Part shown: positions 40,701 through 49,155 of the stretch, in pieces
How the letters are laid out: each line of letters opens with the position of its first letter
How positions within the stretch are numbered: the stretch's first letter is position 1
Source of the DNA: Streptomyces sp. NBC_00663
GTDB lineage: Bacteria; Actinomycetota; Actinomycetes; Streptomycetales; Streptomycetaceae
Reading direction: 5' to 3'
Assembly: GCF_036226885.1 (NCBI RefSeq)
Contig: NZ_CP109027.1
Span: 7,688,001 to 7,752,000, forward strand
Length of the DNA: 64,000 nucleotides
Program-made: the position numbers and the translations under genes
The notes under the pieces: generated by a model
Told to the model about the DNA's origin: nothing
What the model saw: the letters and a program-made list of their open reading frames with translations, nothing else
Database searches by the model: none

Positions 40701-41930
40701 ATGCATGCCTGGCCCGCTTCCGAGGTCCCCGCCCTGCCTGGTCAGGGCCGCGACCTGAGGATCCACGACACCGCGACCGGCGGTCTGGTCCCCCTCGACC
40801 CCGGTCCCGTCGCCCGTATCTACGTCTGCGGCATCACGCCGTACGACGCCACCCACATGGGGCACGCGGCGACGTACAACGCGTTCGACCTCGTGCAGCG
40901 CGTGTGGCTCGACACCAAGCGGCAGGTTCACTACGTCCAGAACGTCACCGACGTCGACGACCCGCTCCTGGAGCGCGCCGAGCGGGACGCCGTCGACTGG
41001 GTCGCCCTCGCCGAGAAGGAGACGGCCCTCTTCCGCGAGGACATGACCGCTCTGAGGATGCTCCCGCCGAAGCACTACATCGGTGCCGTCGAGGCGATAC
41101 CCGGGATCGTTCCGCTGGTGGAGCGACTGCGGGACGCGGGCGCCGCCTACGAGCTCGAAGGGGACATCTACTTCTCCGTCGAGTCCGACCCGAACTTCGG
41201 CAAGGTGTCCAACCTCGACGCTGCGGCCATGCGGCTGCTGTCCGCCGAGCGCGGCGGCGACCCGGACCGGGTGGGCAAGAAGAACCCGCTCGACCCGATG
41301 CTGTGGATGGCCGCCCGACCGGGCGAGCCGAGCTGGGACGGCGGCTCGCTCGGCCGTGGACGCCCCGGCTGGCACATCGAGTGCGTCGCCATCGCCCTGG
41401 ACCACCTCGGCATGACCTTCGACGTCCAGGGCGGCGGCTCCGACCTCGCCTTCCCGCACCACGAGATGGGCGCCTCCCACGCCCAGGTGCTGACCGGCGA
41501 GTTCCCCATGGCCAAGGCGTACGTCCACGCCGGCATGGTCGCCCTGCACGGCGAGAAGATGTCCAAGTCCAAGGGCAACCTGGTCTTCGTCTCCGCGCTG
41601 CGCCGCGACGGCGTGGACCCCGCCGCCATCCGGCTCGCCCTCCTCGCCCACCACTACCGGGCCGACTGGGAGTGGACCGACCAGGTGCTGGCGGACGCCG
41701 TCGCCCGTCTCGGACGCTGGCGTGCCGCCGTCTCCCGGCCCGACGGCCCGTCCGCCGAGGCCCTCGTCGAGGAGATCCGCGAGGCCCTCGCGAACGACCT
41801 CGACGCCCCGGCAGCGCTCGCCGCGGTCGACCGCTGGGCCGCCCTCCAGGAGGAGTCGGGCGGCACGGACGAGAGCGCCCCCGGTGTCGTCTCCCGCGCG
41901 GTGGACGCGCTGCTGGGCGTCGCGCTGTAG
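40701..41930 (+). CDS. mshC: cysteine:GlcN-Ins ligase of mycothiol synthesis
   Basis: This 409-residue homologue of cysteinyl-tRNA synthetase activates cysteine and joins it to glucosaminyl-inositol. It carries the zinc-binding YVCGITPYDATHMGH block (HIGH-like motif), GWHIECVAIA and HHEMGASHAQ for zinc, and the KMSKS-like loop KMSKSKGN. The tRNA-binding C-terminal domain is reduced, as in MshC. ATG at 40701. A perfect 15-base hairpin follows. This thiol route needs cysteine, which links the cluster to sulfur supply. Confidence 0.93.
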   Translation: MHAWPASEVPALPGQGRDLRIHDTATGGLVPLDPGPVARIYVCGITPYDATHMGHAATYNAFDLVQRVWLDTKRQVHYVQNVTDVDDPLLERAERDAVDWVALAEKETALFREDMTALRMLPPKHYIGAVEAIPGIVPLVERLRDAGAAYELEGDIYFSVESDPNFGKVSNLDAAAMRLLSAERGGDPDRVGKKNPLDPMLWMAARPGEPSWDGGSLGRGRPGWHIECVAIALDHLGMTFDVQGGGSDLAFPHHEMGASHAQVLTGEFPMAKAYVHAGMVALHGEKMSKSKGNLVFVSALRRDGVDPAAIRLALLAHHYRADWEWTDQVLADAVARLGRWRAAVSRPDGPSAEALVEEIREALANDLDAPAALAAVDRWAALQEESGGTDESAPGVVSRAVDALLGVAL

Positions 41931-41948
41931 GCAGCCGCAGGCATCGGA

Positions 41949-41983
41949 AAGGGCGCTTCCTCCGGCAAGGAGGAAGCGCCCTT
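41949..41983 (+). terminator. terminator of the mshC unit
   Basis: A perfect 15-base stem, AAGGGCGCTTCCTCC / GGAGGAAGCGCCCTT, with a 5-base loop, 18 bases after mshC. Confidence 0.85.
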
Positions 41984-42172
41984 CGTGTCGTCCGGTGTTC
42001 GCCAACCCGGTTCGAAGACAGGCTGGTTGGGCAACCCGCGCAATCCCTTCTGAAAAAGATGTCACGCCACAATCCGGCCGAAGGCTGCGGAGGTGACGGT
42101 CATGTGATGGGGTGAGAGCGTCTGTTGACCGTTCGGCCGGCCAACGCCGGCCCCCTGGCAGAAGGACGCACA

Positions 42173-43138
42173 GTGGCACCCACAGCACGTTCCTTCGCAC
42201 GTAGAAGACTTCTCACCGGAGCCGCGGCGCTGACCGGAGCAGCGTTCCTCGGCGGCACCGCGGGCGGCACGGCGCACGCGGCCGGAACAGCGAAACCCGC
42301 CTGGCCCGACCAGTTCCCGCTGCCCGACGGCTTCCAGCCCGAGGGCATCACCATCGGCGACAAGCCCTTCGCCTACTTCGGCTCCCTGGTGGGCGGCGAC
42401 ATCTACCGCGCGAGCCTCGCCACCGGCCGCGGCTCCGTCGTCAGCAAGGGCCTCGGCGCCGGACACCCCACCGTCGGCCTGAAGATCGGCCACGGCAGGC
42501 TGTTCCTCGCCGGCGGCGACAGCGCGGAGATCCGCACGGTGGACCTCCGCTCGGGCGCCATCGAGAAGGTGTACGCCACCGGCGGCACCTTCGTGAACGA
42601 CGTGATCCTCACCCCGGGCGCGGCCTGGTTCACCGACTCCTTCAAGGCCCAGCTCTACCGCGTGGCCCTCAGCAAGCACGGCGAGCCCGGGGCCCTGACG
42701 ACCCTGCCCCTGTCCGGCGACTGGGTCCAGGGCGACGACTTCACCGCCAACGGCATCGAGCGCACCCCCGACGGCCGCGCCCTGCTCGTGGTGAACTGCT
42801 TCGCCGACGGCGGCACCCTCATGCGGGTCGACCCGCGCACCGGAGCCGCCCGCGCCGTCGACCTCGGCGGCGTCAAACTCCCCAACGGGGACGGCATGTT
42901 GCTGCTCGGCCGGACCTTCTACGTCGTCCAGCAGGCGCAGAACGCCATCGACGTCTTCCGGCTCAACGCGGCGGGCACCAAGGGCACGGCGATCACCCGG
43001 ATCACCGACCCCCGCTTCCGCATCCCGACGACCGCGGCGGCCTGGGGCGACCGGATCTATCTGCCCAACGCCCGCTTCGACGTGGAGCAGCCGACACCGG
43101 ACACCGACTACGACGCGGTGGCCGTACCGCAGGTGTGA
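42173..43138 (+). CDS. Tat-exported beta-propeller protein (SMP-30/NHL-like)
   Basis: This 321-residue protein has a twin-arginine-type signal (ARRRLLTGAAALTGAAFLG) and repeated four-strand blades typical of a six-bladed propeller (for example GFQPEGITIGDKPFAYFGSL, GIERTPDGRALLVVN, DGMLLLGRTFYVVQ). GTG at 42173 follows GAAGGA. Some homologues are labelled superoxide dismutase in databases, but no SOD metal motif is seen. It probably binds or hydrolyses a sugar lactone or acts as a scaffold outside the cell. It appears additional to the gene order I recall for S. coelicolor between mshC and PAC2. Confidence 0.7.
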   Translation: MAPTARSFARRRLLTGAAALTGAAFLGGTAGGTAHAAGTAKPAWPDQFPLPDGFQPEGITIGDKPFAYFGSLVGGDIYRASLATGRGSVVSKGLGAGHPTVGLKIGHGRLFLAGGDSAEIRTVDLRSGAIEKVYATGGTFVNDVILTPGAAWFTDSFKAQLYRVALSKHGEPGALTTLPLSGDWVQGDDFTANGIERTPDGRALLVVNCFADGGTLMRVDPRTGAARAVDLGGVKLPNGDGMLLLGRTFYVVQQAQNAIDVFRLNAAGTKGTAITRITDPRFRIPTTAAAWGDRIYLPNARFDVEQPTPDTDYDAVAVPQV

Positions 43139-43160
43139 CGCCGGCCTTCGGGACATGAAA

Positions 43161-43191
43161 AAGGGCGGTGCGCGCGAGGCGCACCGCCCTT
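43161..43191. terminator. bidirectional hairpin between propeller and PAC2 genes
   Basis: Arms AAGGGCGGTGCGC / GCGCACCGCCCTT (13 bases, perfect) with a 5-base loop lie between the convergent genes; AAAA precedes the left arm, giving a short T-run for the minus strand. Confidence 0.8.
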
Positions 43192-43205
43192 CGCCGTCCC
43201 GCTGC

Positions 43206-44222
43206 TCACTCCTGCGACGAGTCCCCTGAATCCTCGCCGTCGGTTCCCGTCTCCGTACCCGGCTCAGGGTCCGTGTCCGCGCTCGGCTTCGGCGGTCTCG
43301 GCGGTCTGGTACGGCCGCTGGGGTTGTCCCGCAGATACGACGTACCGTCGCCGCTCTCCGTCGCGTGCCCGCCCGGCGCGCCGCCGTCCCGGCGCCGCAG
43401 ATACCGCTCGAACTCGCGGGCGATCGCCTCGCCCGACGCCTCCGGCAGCTCGGCGGTGTCCCGGGCCTCCTCCAGCGTCTGGACGTACTCGGCGACCTCG
43501 CTGTCCTCGGCGGCCAGCTGGTCCACGCCCACCTGCCAGGCGCGCGCGTCCTCGGCCAGCTCGCCCAGCGGGATACGGACGTCGATCAGGTCCTCGAGCC
43601 GGTTCAGCAGGGCCAGCGTGGCCTTCGGGTTGGGCGGCTGCGACACGTAGTGCGGTACGGCCGCCCACAGCGACACCGCGGGCACGCCCGCGTGCGTGCA
43701 CGCCTCCTGGAGGACGCCGACGATGCCCGTGGGGCCCTCGTACTTGGTCTCCTCCAGGTCCATGCGCTGGGCCAGGTCCGCGTCGGACGTGGTCCCGCTG
43801 ATCGGGACCGGACGCGTGTGCGGGGTGTCACCGAGCAGCGCGCCCAGGATCACCACCAGCTCCACGCCCAACTCGTGGGCGAAGCCGAGGAGCTCGTTGC
43901 AGAACGAGCGCCAGCGCATGGACGGTTCGATACCTCGGACCAGGACGAGATCACGCGGCTTGTCACCGCCGACCCGGACCACGGAGAGCCGGGTCGTGGG
44001 CCAGGTGATCTTGCGTACTCCGGCATCCATCCACACCGTGGGCCGGTTCACCTGGAAGTCGTAGTAGTCCTCGGCGTCCAGCGCCGCGAACACCTCGCCC
44101 TTCCACTCCCTGTCCAGATGCGCGACCGCGGTGGAGGCGGCGTCGCCGGCATCGTTCCAGCCCTCGAACGCGGCCACCATGACCGGGTCGATCAGCTCGG
44201 GAACCCCCTCGAGCTCGATCAC
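43206..44222 (-). CDS. PAC2-family protein
   Basis: A 338-residue protein related to the proteasome-assembly chaperone PAC2 (VAAFEGWNDAGDAASTAV, LVLVRGIEPSMRW, ILGALLGDTPHTRPVPISG, TGIVGVLQEAC). The C-terminal 60 residues are low-complexity Pro/Asp/Gly. In actinobacteria with a proteasome a chaperone role is suspected but unproved. GTG at 44222. The adjoining 44223-44380 contains no gene. Confidence 0.85.
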   Translation of the reverse strand: MIELEGVPELIDPVMVAAFEGWNDAGDAASTAVAHLDREWKGEVFAALDAEDYYDFQVNRPTVWMDAGVRKITWPTTRLSVVRVGGDKPRDLVLVRGIEPSMRWRSFCNELLGFAHELGVELVVILGALLGDTPHTRPVPISGTTSDADLAQRMDLEETKYEGPTGIVGVLQEACTHAGVPAVSLWAAVPHYVSQPPNPKATLALLNRLEDLIDVRIPLGELAEDARAWQVGVDQLAAEDSEVAEYVQTLEEARDTAELPEASGEAIAREFERYLRRRDGGAPGGHATESGDGTSYLRDNPSGRTRPPRPPKPSADTDPEPGTETGTDGEDSGDSSQE

Positions 44223-44380
44223 CCAGTGCCTCCTTCCGACGTGCCCTCACGTACGCCCCAACCTTACGGCGTCCGGCGGGGGCGACCGCAGCCCCCTTGC
44301 GCGGGGGATGAACGCATCACTGCCCCGTCAGCCACCCCGGAACACCCCCCGGTGATCCGAGCCCTGCCGAATCACCCGTT

Positions 44381-45052
44381 TCACAGTGACGCGCGTAGCC
44401 ACTGCTCCACGCTCGCGATGTGCACCGTCGCCCACGACCGCGCCGCCTCCGCGTCCCGGTCCCGCAGGGCGGCGAGGATCATGCGGTGCTCGTGCAGGGT
44501 GCGGCTGACGGCGTCCTCCTGGGTGAGGCCGCGCCAGACGCGGGCCCGCGTCGTCGGCCCCGACAGGCCGTCGAGCAGCGAGCAGAGCACCGAGTTGCCC
44601 GAGCTCTGCACGATCCCCCGGTGGAAGTCCAGATCGCAGGCGACCAGCTCCTCCACCGACGGGTCGTCGCCGAGCCTGTCCAACTGGGCCGAGAGCGCCT
44701 TCAGTTGCTGCTCACTGATCCGGGAAGCGGCCATCGCGGTCGCGGCTGGCTCCAGGATGCGGCGCACCGCGAGGAACTCCAGGACCGTGTCGTCGCGGTG
44801 GAAGTCGACGACGAAACTCAGGGCCTCCAGGAGCAGTTGGGGGTCGAGGCTGGTCACATAGGTGCCGTCGCCCTGTCGCACGTCCAGGATCCGGATCAGC
44901 GACAGGGCGCGCACGGCCTCGCGCAGGGAGTTGCGGGACAGTCCGAGGTCGGCGGCGAGCTCGGACTCCTTCGGCAGCCGGTCGCCCGGGCGCAGGGCAC
45001 CGGAGACGATCATGCCCTTGATCTTCTCGATCGCCTCGTCGGTCACTGCCAT
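44381..45052 (-). CDS. FadR/GntR-family regulator of the salvage island
   Basis: This 223-residue protein has an N-terminal winged helix (GALRPGDRLPKESELAADLG, then LSRNSLREAVRALSLIRIL) and an FCD domain with His/Asp metal ligands (DLDFHRGIVQSSGN, HEHRMILAAL). It lies downstream of the deaminase gene in the same direction, 136 bases apart, with a GAGACAT-CCG-ATGTCTC palindrome between, so it probably has its own autoregulated promoter. Its effector may be an intermediate of the pathway; this is inferred from position only. Confidence 0.85.
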   Translation of the reverse strand: MAVTDEAIEKIKGMIVSGALRPGDRLPKESELAADLGLSRNSLREAVRALSLIRILDVRQGDGTYVTSLDPQLLLEALSFVVDFHRDDTVLEFLAVRRILEPAATAMAASRISEQQLKALSAQLDRLGDDPSVEELVACDLDFHRGIVQSSGNSVLCSLLDGLSGPTTRARVWRGLTQEDAVSRTLHEHRMILAALRDRDAEAARSWATVHIASVEQWLRASL

Positions 45053-45087
45053 AACCGGCCTCCCTGTGGTTCACGCGCATGTCCGTC

Positions 45088-45104
45088 GAGACATCCGATG
45101 TCTC
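45088..45104. promoter_or_regulatory. FadR-type operator
   Basis: GAGACATCCGATGTCTC is a 7-3-7 perfect palindrome, 36 bases upstream of the FadR-family gene. Dyads of this size with GAC/GTC arms fit FCD-type GntR regulators. Confidence 0.6.
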
Positions 45105-45188
45105 AGGCCATTATGGGGCCCGGCAGGTCGATCAGGAGAGGGAATTCCCCGGTCAGAACGGTCGGCACGGGCGAAGCGGTCAGAACGG

Positions 45189-46484
45189 TCAGGCCAGTGC
45201 TTCCAGGTCGGCGATCACGGCCGCCTCGTCCAGTGTGGTCAGCACCCGGTCCCGCATCAGCACCCGCCCGTCGACCACGGTGTCCCGTACGTCCGCCGAG
45301 TGCGCTGCGTAGGCGAGCGTCGACCACGGGTCATGCAGCGGCCGCAGATGCGGGGCGTTCAGGTCGAGGACGACGAGGTCGGCCCGCTTGCCCGCCTCCA
45401 GTGAGCCCAGGTGCTCCCCGAGCCCCAGTGCCCGCGCACCCTCGATCGTCGCCATGCGTACGGCCTGTTCGGCGCCGACCGCCGTGGGGTCGCCGCCCGC
45501 CTTGTGCACGAGCGCCGCCTGCCGCACCGCCCCCAGCACGTCCAGCGTGTTGGAGCTGACGGCCCCGTCCGTGCCGAGCCCGACGGTCACCCCGGCGCTC
45601 AGCAGCCGTGGCACCGGCGCGATCCCGCAGCCCAACTTCAGGTTGGAGACCGGACAGTGGGCGACCGAGGTGCCGGTGCGGGCCAGCGCGGCGATCTCCG
45701 GGCCGGTCAGGTCCACGGCGTGCGCGAGCAGCACGTCCTCGCCGAGCAGCCCGAGCGAGTCCAGCAACTCCACAGGCCGCTTGCCGTACTTGACCTCCAC
45801 GGTGGCGACCTCGGTGGCGTTCTCGGCCGCGTGGATGTGGACGAGGGCGCCGAACTCCCGTGCCAGGGCGAAGATCTCGACCAGCTGGTCGGGGGAGAGG
45901 GTGTACGTCGAGTGCGCGAACACCACGGGCCGGTAACCCGGGCGGGCCGGGCCACGCGCCTTGAGGTCCCGCCGCGCCCAGGCCGGCCGGTCCTCGTACG
46001 CGATGCCGTCCGGCGGTCCGGGTACGTCCATGAAGGTCGGCCCGGTGTGCAGCCGCCAGCCCGTCTCGCGGGCCGCCCGCTCGGCCGCCTCGTGGAACCA
46101 GTACATGTCGAGCGCGGAGGTCACCCCGGCCCGGACGCTCTCGGCGACCGCCAGCCGTACCGCCGCCGCCACGTTCTTCGGCGCCAGCAGCTCGGCCTCG
46201 GCGGGCAGCACCCGCTCCAGGAAGCCCTGGAGAGTGACGTCGTCCGCGAGACCGCGCATCAAGGTCATCGCGAGATGGGTGTGGGTGTTAACCAGGCCGG
46301 GCAGGACGAGACAGCCGGTGGCGTCAATGGACTGGTCGGCCGTGAACCGCGTACACAGCTCTTCCGCCGGGCCCACCGCGACGATCTCACCCTCGTGGAC
46401 GGCGACCGCCCCGTCCCGTACGACGGTTCCGGCCTCGTCGACGGTCAGGACGCCACCGCCGTGCACCAGCAGGTCGACGCTCAC
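45189..46484 (-). CDS. mtaD: 5'-methylthioadenosine/S-adenosylhomocysteine deaminase
   Basis: This 431-residue amidohydrolase has the metal sites NTHTHLAMTLMRG, HIHAAENATEV, LAHAVDLT and GTDGAVSSNTLD, and the order and length of the MTA/SAH deaminase (MtaD) family. It converts MTA to methylthioinosine, or SAH to inosylhomocysteine; aminofutalosine deaminases are close relatives, but the neighbours favour MTA. GTG at 46484 overlaps the stop of the phosphorylase gene. It is last in a six-gene operon behind the BMP importer. Confidence 0.85.
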   Translation of the reverse strand: MSVDLLVHGGGVLTVDEAGTVVRDGAVAVHEGEIVAVGPAEELCTRFTADQSIDATGCLVLPGLVNTHTHLAMTLMRGLADDVTLQGFLERVLPAEAELLAPKNVAAAVRLAVAESVRAGVTSALDMYWFHEAAERAARETGWRLHTGPTFMDVPGPPDGIAYEDRPAWARRDLKARGPARPGYRPVVFAHSTYTLSPDQLVEIFALAREFGALVHIHAAENATEVATVEVKYGKRPVELLDSLGLLGEDVLLAHAVDLTGPEIAALARTGTSVAHCPVSNLKLGCGIAPVPRLLSAGVTVGLGTDGAVSSNTLDVLGAVRQAALVHKAGGDPTAVGAEQAVRMATIEGARALGLGEHLGSLEAGKRADLVVLDLNAPHLRPLHDPWSTLAYAAHSADVRDTVVDGRVLMRDRVLTTLDEAAVIADLEALA

Positions 46485-47233
46485 AGCCCGTACTCCTCGG
46501 CAAGCACCCGCAGCGCCTCCAGCGACACCACGGCACCCCGCTCCACACCCGCCGCGACGACCTCGCGGTGCGGGTCGTAGGAGCTCTCGCCGCCCTCGTC
46601 CACCAGCTCGTCCGCGTTCGCCCCGTCGATCACCAGCACACCGCCCGCGACCAGCCCGCGCAGCGACGCCGTGACCAGCAGGGCGGAGAGCTCCATCTCG
46701 ATGGCGGCGAGGCCGGCACCGTCGTAGGAGAAGAGCGGCAGCAGGCCGGGCTGGAAGGCCGCGCGGGTCCAGACGACGCCTCGGTGGTGCGGGGCGTCGG
46801 CCGCGCGGGCCGCGCGCTGGAGCGCGAAGACGGCCTCGGGGGAGGAGACCGCCGGGTACTCCGGCGGCAGCAGTTGCTGGGTGACACCGTCGTCACGGAC
46901 GGCCGCCTCCGCGATCACGAGGTCGCCGTCGCCGATCCCCGGCCTCATCCCACCCGCCGTGCCGAACCGCAGGAGCACCCGCACCCCGGCGTCCGCGAGT
47001 TCCTGGAACAGCAGGATCGCGCCCGGACCGCCCACCCCGTGGGAGGCGACAACGACCGGCAGACCCTTCCAACTGCCGCTGAACACACGGTATTCGCGGT
47101 GGTACGACACCTCCTCGGCGTCGTCGAGCAGGGCGGCGACGGCCGCGGCGCGCGCCGGGTCGCCGACGACGACCGCGTGGGCCGGCAGGCCGGTGCGGGG
47201 TATACGGGTGATGGGCAGCGGGTCCTGCGTCAT
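46481..47233 (-). CDS. PNP/UDP-family nucleoside phosphorylase, candidate methylthioinosine phosphorylase
   Basis: This 250-residue protein has the PNP_UDP_1 fold: AVVVGDPARAAAVAALL, VASHGVGGPGAILLFQEL, LLRFGTAGGM for phosphate and ribose, and AIEMELSALLVTA for ribose contact. The base-recognition aspartate lies in IDGANADEL. Between a nucleoside importer and the MTA deaminase it most likely splits methylthioinosine into hypoxanthine and methylthioribose-1-phosphate; uridine or inosine phosphorolysis is the alternative. ATG at 47233 overlaps the permease stop (ATGA). Confidence 0.8.
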   Translation of the reverse strand: MTQDPLPITRIPRTGLPAHAVVVGDPARAAAVAALLDDAEEVSYHREYRVFSGSWKGLPVVVASHGVGGPGAILLFQELADAGVRVLLRFGTAGGMRPGIGDGDLVIAEAAVRDDGVTQQLLPPEYPAVSSPEAVFALQRAARAADAPHHRGVVWTRAAFQPGLLPLFSYDGAGLAAIEMELSALLVTASLRGLVAGGVLVIDGANADELVDEGGESSYDPHREVVAAGVERGAVVSLEALRVLAEEYGL

Positions 47234-48102
47234 GAGGCGGCTCCGGTGGACGACGGACGGATACGGCGACGACGGCGTGCCGTGGTGAGGAAGAGGGCGC
47301 CGAGCGTGACGACGTACGGCGCCGCGTCGGTGGCCTGTTGGGGCAGGCCGAGACCCTGGAGGCGGAAGCCGGCCGCCTCGGCGAGGCCGAAGAGCAGCGC
47401 GGCGAGCAGTACGCCGAGCGGCAGGGCACGGCCGAGCATGACGGCGACGACGGCGATCCAGCCGCGGCCCGCGGTCATGTTCTCGGTGAACAACGTGACG
47501 TTGCCGAGCGCGAGTTGGGCCCCGGCCAGTCCGCACAGGACGCCGGAGACCAGCACGGCCGCGTACTTGTACTTGGCCGGGCTCACCCCGAGCGTGGCCG
47601 CCGCGTCCGGCGCCTCGCCGACCCCGCGCAGCCGCAGCCCCCACACATGCCGGGACAGCATCACCGCGGCCACCGCGACCGCCGCCCACGACAGATAGGC
47701 GAGCGGGCTCAGCCCGCCGATCAGCGGCAGCCCGGCGAGTGACGGATCGTCGAAAGTGCCCTGCACACCGAAGACCGTACGCAGCAGGAAGCTGGTGAGG
47801 CCCACGGCGAGGAGGTTCATGGCGACGCCGAGAACGACCGCGTCCCCGCGCAGAGTCACCGTCCCCACCGCCAGGATCAGTGAGTACGCCGCCGCGGCGA
47901 GCGCCGCCGCGAGCACGCCCAGCCAGGGGCTGCCGGTGAACCAGCTCGTGGCCACCGCCGTGAAGCAGCCCATCAGCATCATGCCTTCGAGGCCGATGTT
48001 GAAGACGCCCGCCCGCTCGCAGATCGCGCCGCCCAGCGCGGCCAGCAGGATCGGGGTCAGCGCGCGCAGCGCCGACAGCAGGAGATCGGAGTCGAAGAAC
48101 AT
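47230..48102 (-). CDS. BMP-type nucleoside ABC transporter permease 2
   Basis: This 290-residue permease has about eight membrane segments and the family opening RALTPILLAALGGAICERAG followed by GVFNIGLEGMMLMG. It is the YufQ/BmpC-like partner of a nucleoside importer. AAGGAGG precedes a GTGATG; the ATG at 48102 is preferred by spacing and overlaps the upstream stop. It is translationally coupled to the phosphorylase gene. Confidence 0.88.
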   Translation of the reverse strand: MFFDSDLLLSALRALTPILLAALGGAICERAGVFNIGLEGMMLMGCFTAVATSWFTGSPWLGVLAAALAAAAYSLILAVGTVTLRGDAVVLGVAMNLLAVGLTSFLLRTVFGVQGTFDDPSLAGLPLIGGLSPLAYLSWAAVAVAAVMLSRHVWGLRLRGVGEAPDAAATLGVSPAKYKYAAVLVSGVLCGLAGAQLALGNVTLFTENMTAGRGWIAVVAVMLGRALPLGVLLAALLFGLAEAAGFRLQGLGLPQQATDAAPYVVTLGALFLTTARRRRRIRPSSTGAAS

Positions 48103-49154
48103 CACACCGCCTCCTTACGACGGTTGAACCACCGGCTGGGGAAACGGAGTCGGGCCGCGAGGAACACGATCACGATCGCCTGGAGCACCTGTGTCAGCTC
48201 GCGCGGCACCTCCGTCGTCCGCTCCATCGCCAGGCCGCCGACCTGGAGGACGGCGAAGAAGAACGAGGCGACGAGAGTGCCGAGGGGTGCTGCCGTCGCC
48301 AGCAGCGCGGCGGTAAGTCCCGTCCAGGTGTAGCCCGGTGCGGTCAGCGAGCCGTCCACGAAGCGGTACGGGAAGCTCAACACGCCGATGGCGCCCACGA
48401 GCCCGGCGGTCGCGCCCGAGACGGACATCAACTTCAGGGTCAGGCCCCGGCGTTCGACGCCCGCGTAGGCGGCGAAGCGCGCGTTGAGACCGGTCATCCG
48501 GATCTCGTACCCGAACGCGGTCCGCTTGTCGGTGAACCAGTAGGCGGCCGCCGCGAGGACGACCAGAACCAGCCCCCAGGTGACCGTGGAGTCACCGAAC
48601 GCGGGCAGCGCCACCCCGTCGGGCAGGGACCGGGTCTGCGGCAGGCTGGAGCCGGGCTCCTTCAGCGGGTAGCGCGCCAGATAGGAGGCGAGCGACACCG
48701 CCGGATAGCTCAGCAGCAGGCTGCTGACCAGCAGCGGGACACCGAAGTGGTTCTCGCACAGGGCGGCCAGGGCGGCGTAGAGGGCACCGGCCGCCATGCC
48801 CGCGAGCAGTGCGAGTACGACGGTGAGGGGCGCCGGCAGCGGCGAATACAGGCCGGTCACGGCCGCCGTGATGCCGCCGAGGACCATCTGCCCGTCGCCG
48901 CCGAGGTTGATGAGTCCGGCCCGCAGCGGGATCGCCAGCGCGAGCGCCATGCCGAGCACACTGGTGCCGGTGGTCAGCGTGGAGCCGATGCCGTCGGCGC
49001 CCAGGGAGCCAGTGAGGACCGCCTCGTAGGCCGCGATCGGGTCCGCGCCGGTGCCGACGAGGAACAGCGCGCCGATGAGGACGCCCGCGAGGACGGAGAA
49101 GGTGATGGGGGAGCGCAGGGCTCCGAAGATCCGGGTCGTGGTCAGGTTGTTCAT
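48102..49154 (-). CDS. BMP-type nucleoside ABC transporter permease 1
   Basis: This 350-residue inner-membrane protein of the YufP/BmpB type has ten or so segments and the block PLRAGLINLGGDGQMVLGGI, which is typical of the simple-sugar/nucleoside permease family. It pairs with the 47230-48102 permease to form the channel. ATG at 49154 lies just after the ATPase stop. Confidence 0.88.
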   Translation of the reverse strand: MNNLTTTRIFGALRSPITFSVLAGVLIGALFLVGTGADPIAAYEAVLTGSLGADGIGSTLTTGTSVLGMALALAIPLRAGLINLGGDGQMVLGGITAAVTGLYSPLPAPLTVVLALLAGMAAGALYAALAALCENHFGVPLLVSSLLLSYPAVSLASYLARYPLKEPGSSLPQTRSLPDGVALPAFGDSTVTWGLVLVVLAAAAYWFTDKRTAFGYEIRMTGLNARFAAYAGVERRGLTLKLMSVSGATAGLVGAIGVLSFPYRFVDGSLTAPGYTWTGLTAALLATAAPLGTLVASFFFAVLQVGGLAMERTTEVPRELTQVLQAIVIVFLAARLRFPSRWFNRRKEAV

Positions 49155-49155
49155 G

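Noticed and set aside
42173..43138. Superoxide dismutase
   Set aside because: Similar streptomycete proteins carry this label, but no Cu/Zn, Fe/Mn or Ni SOD metal-binding motif is present; the repeats are those of a beta-propeller.
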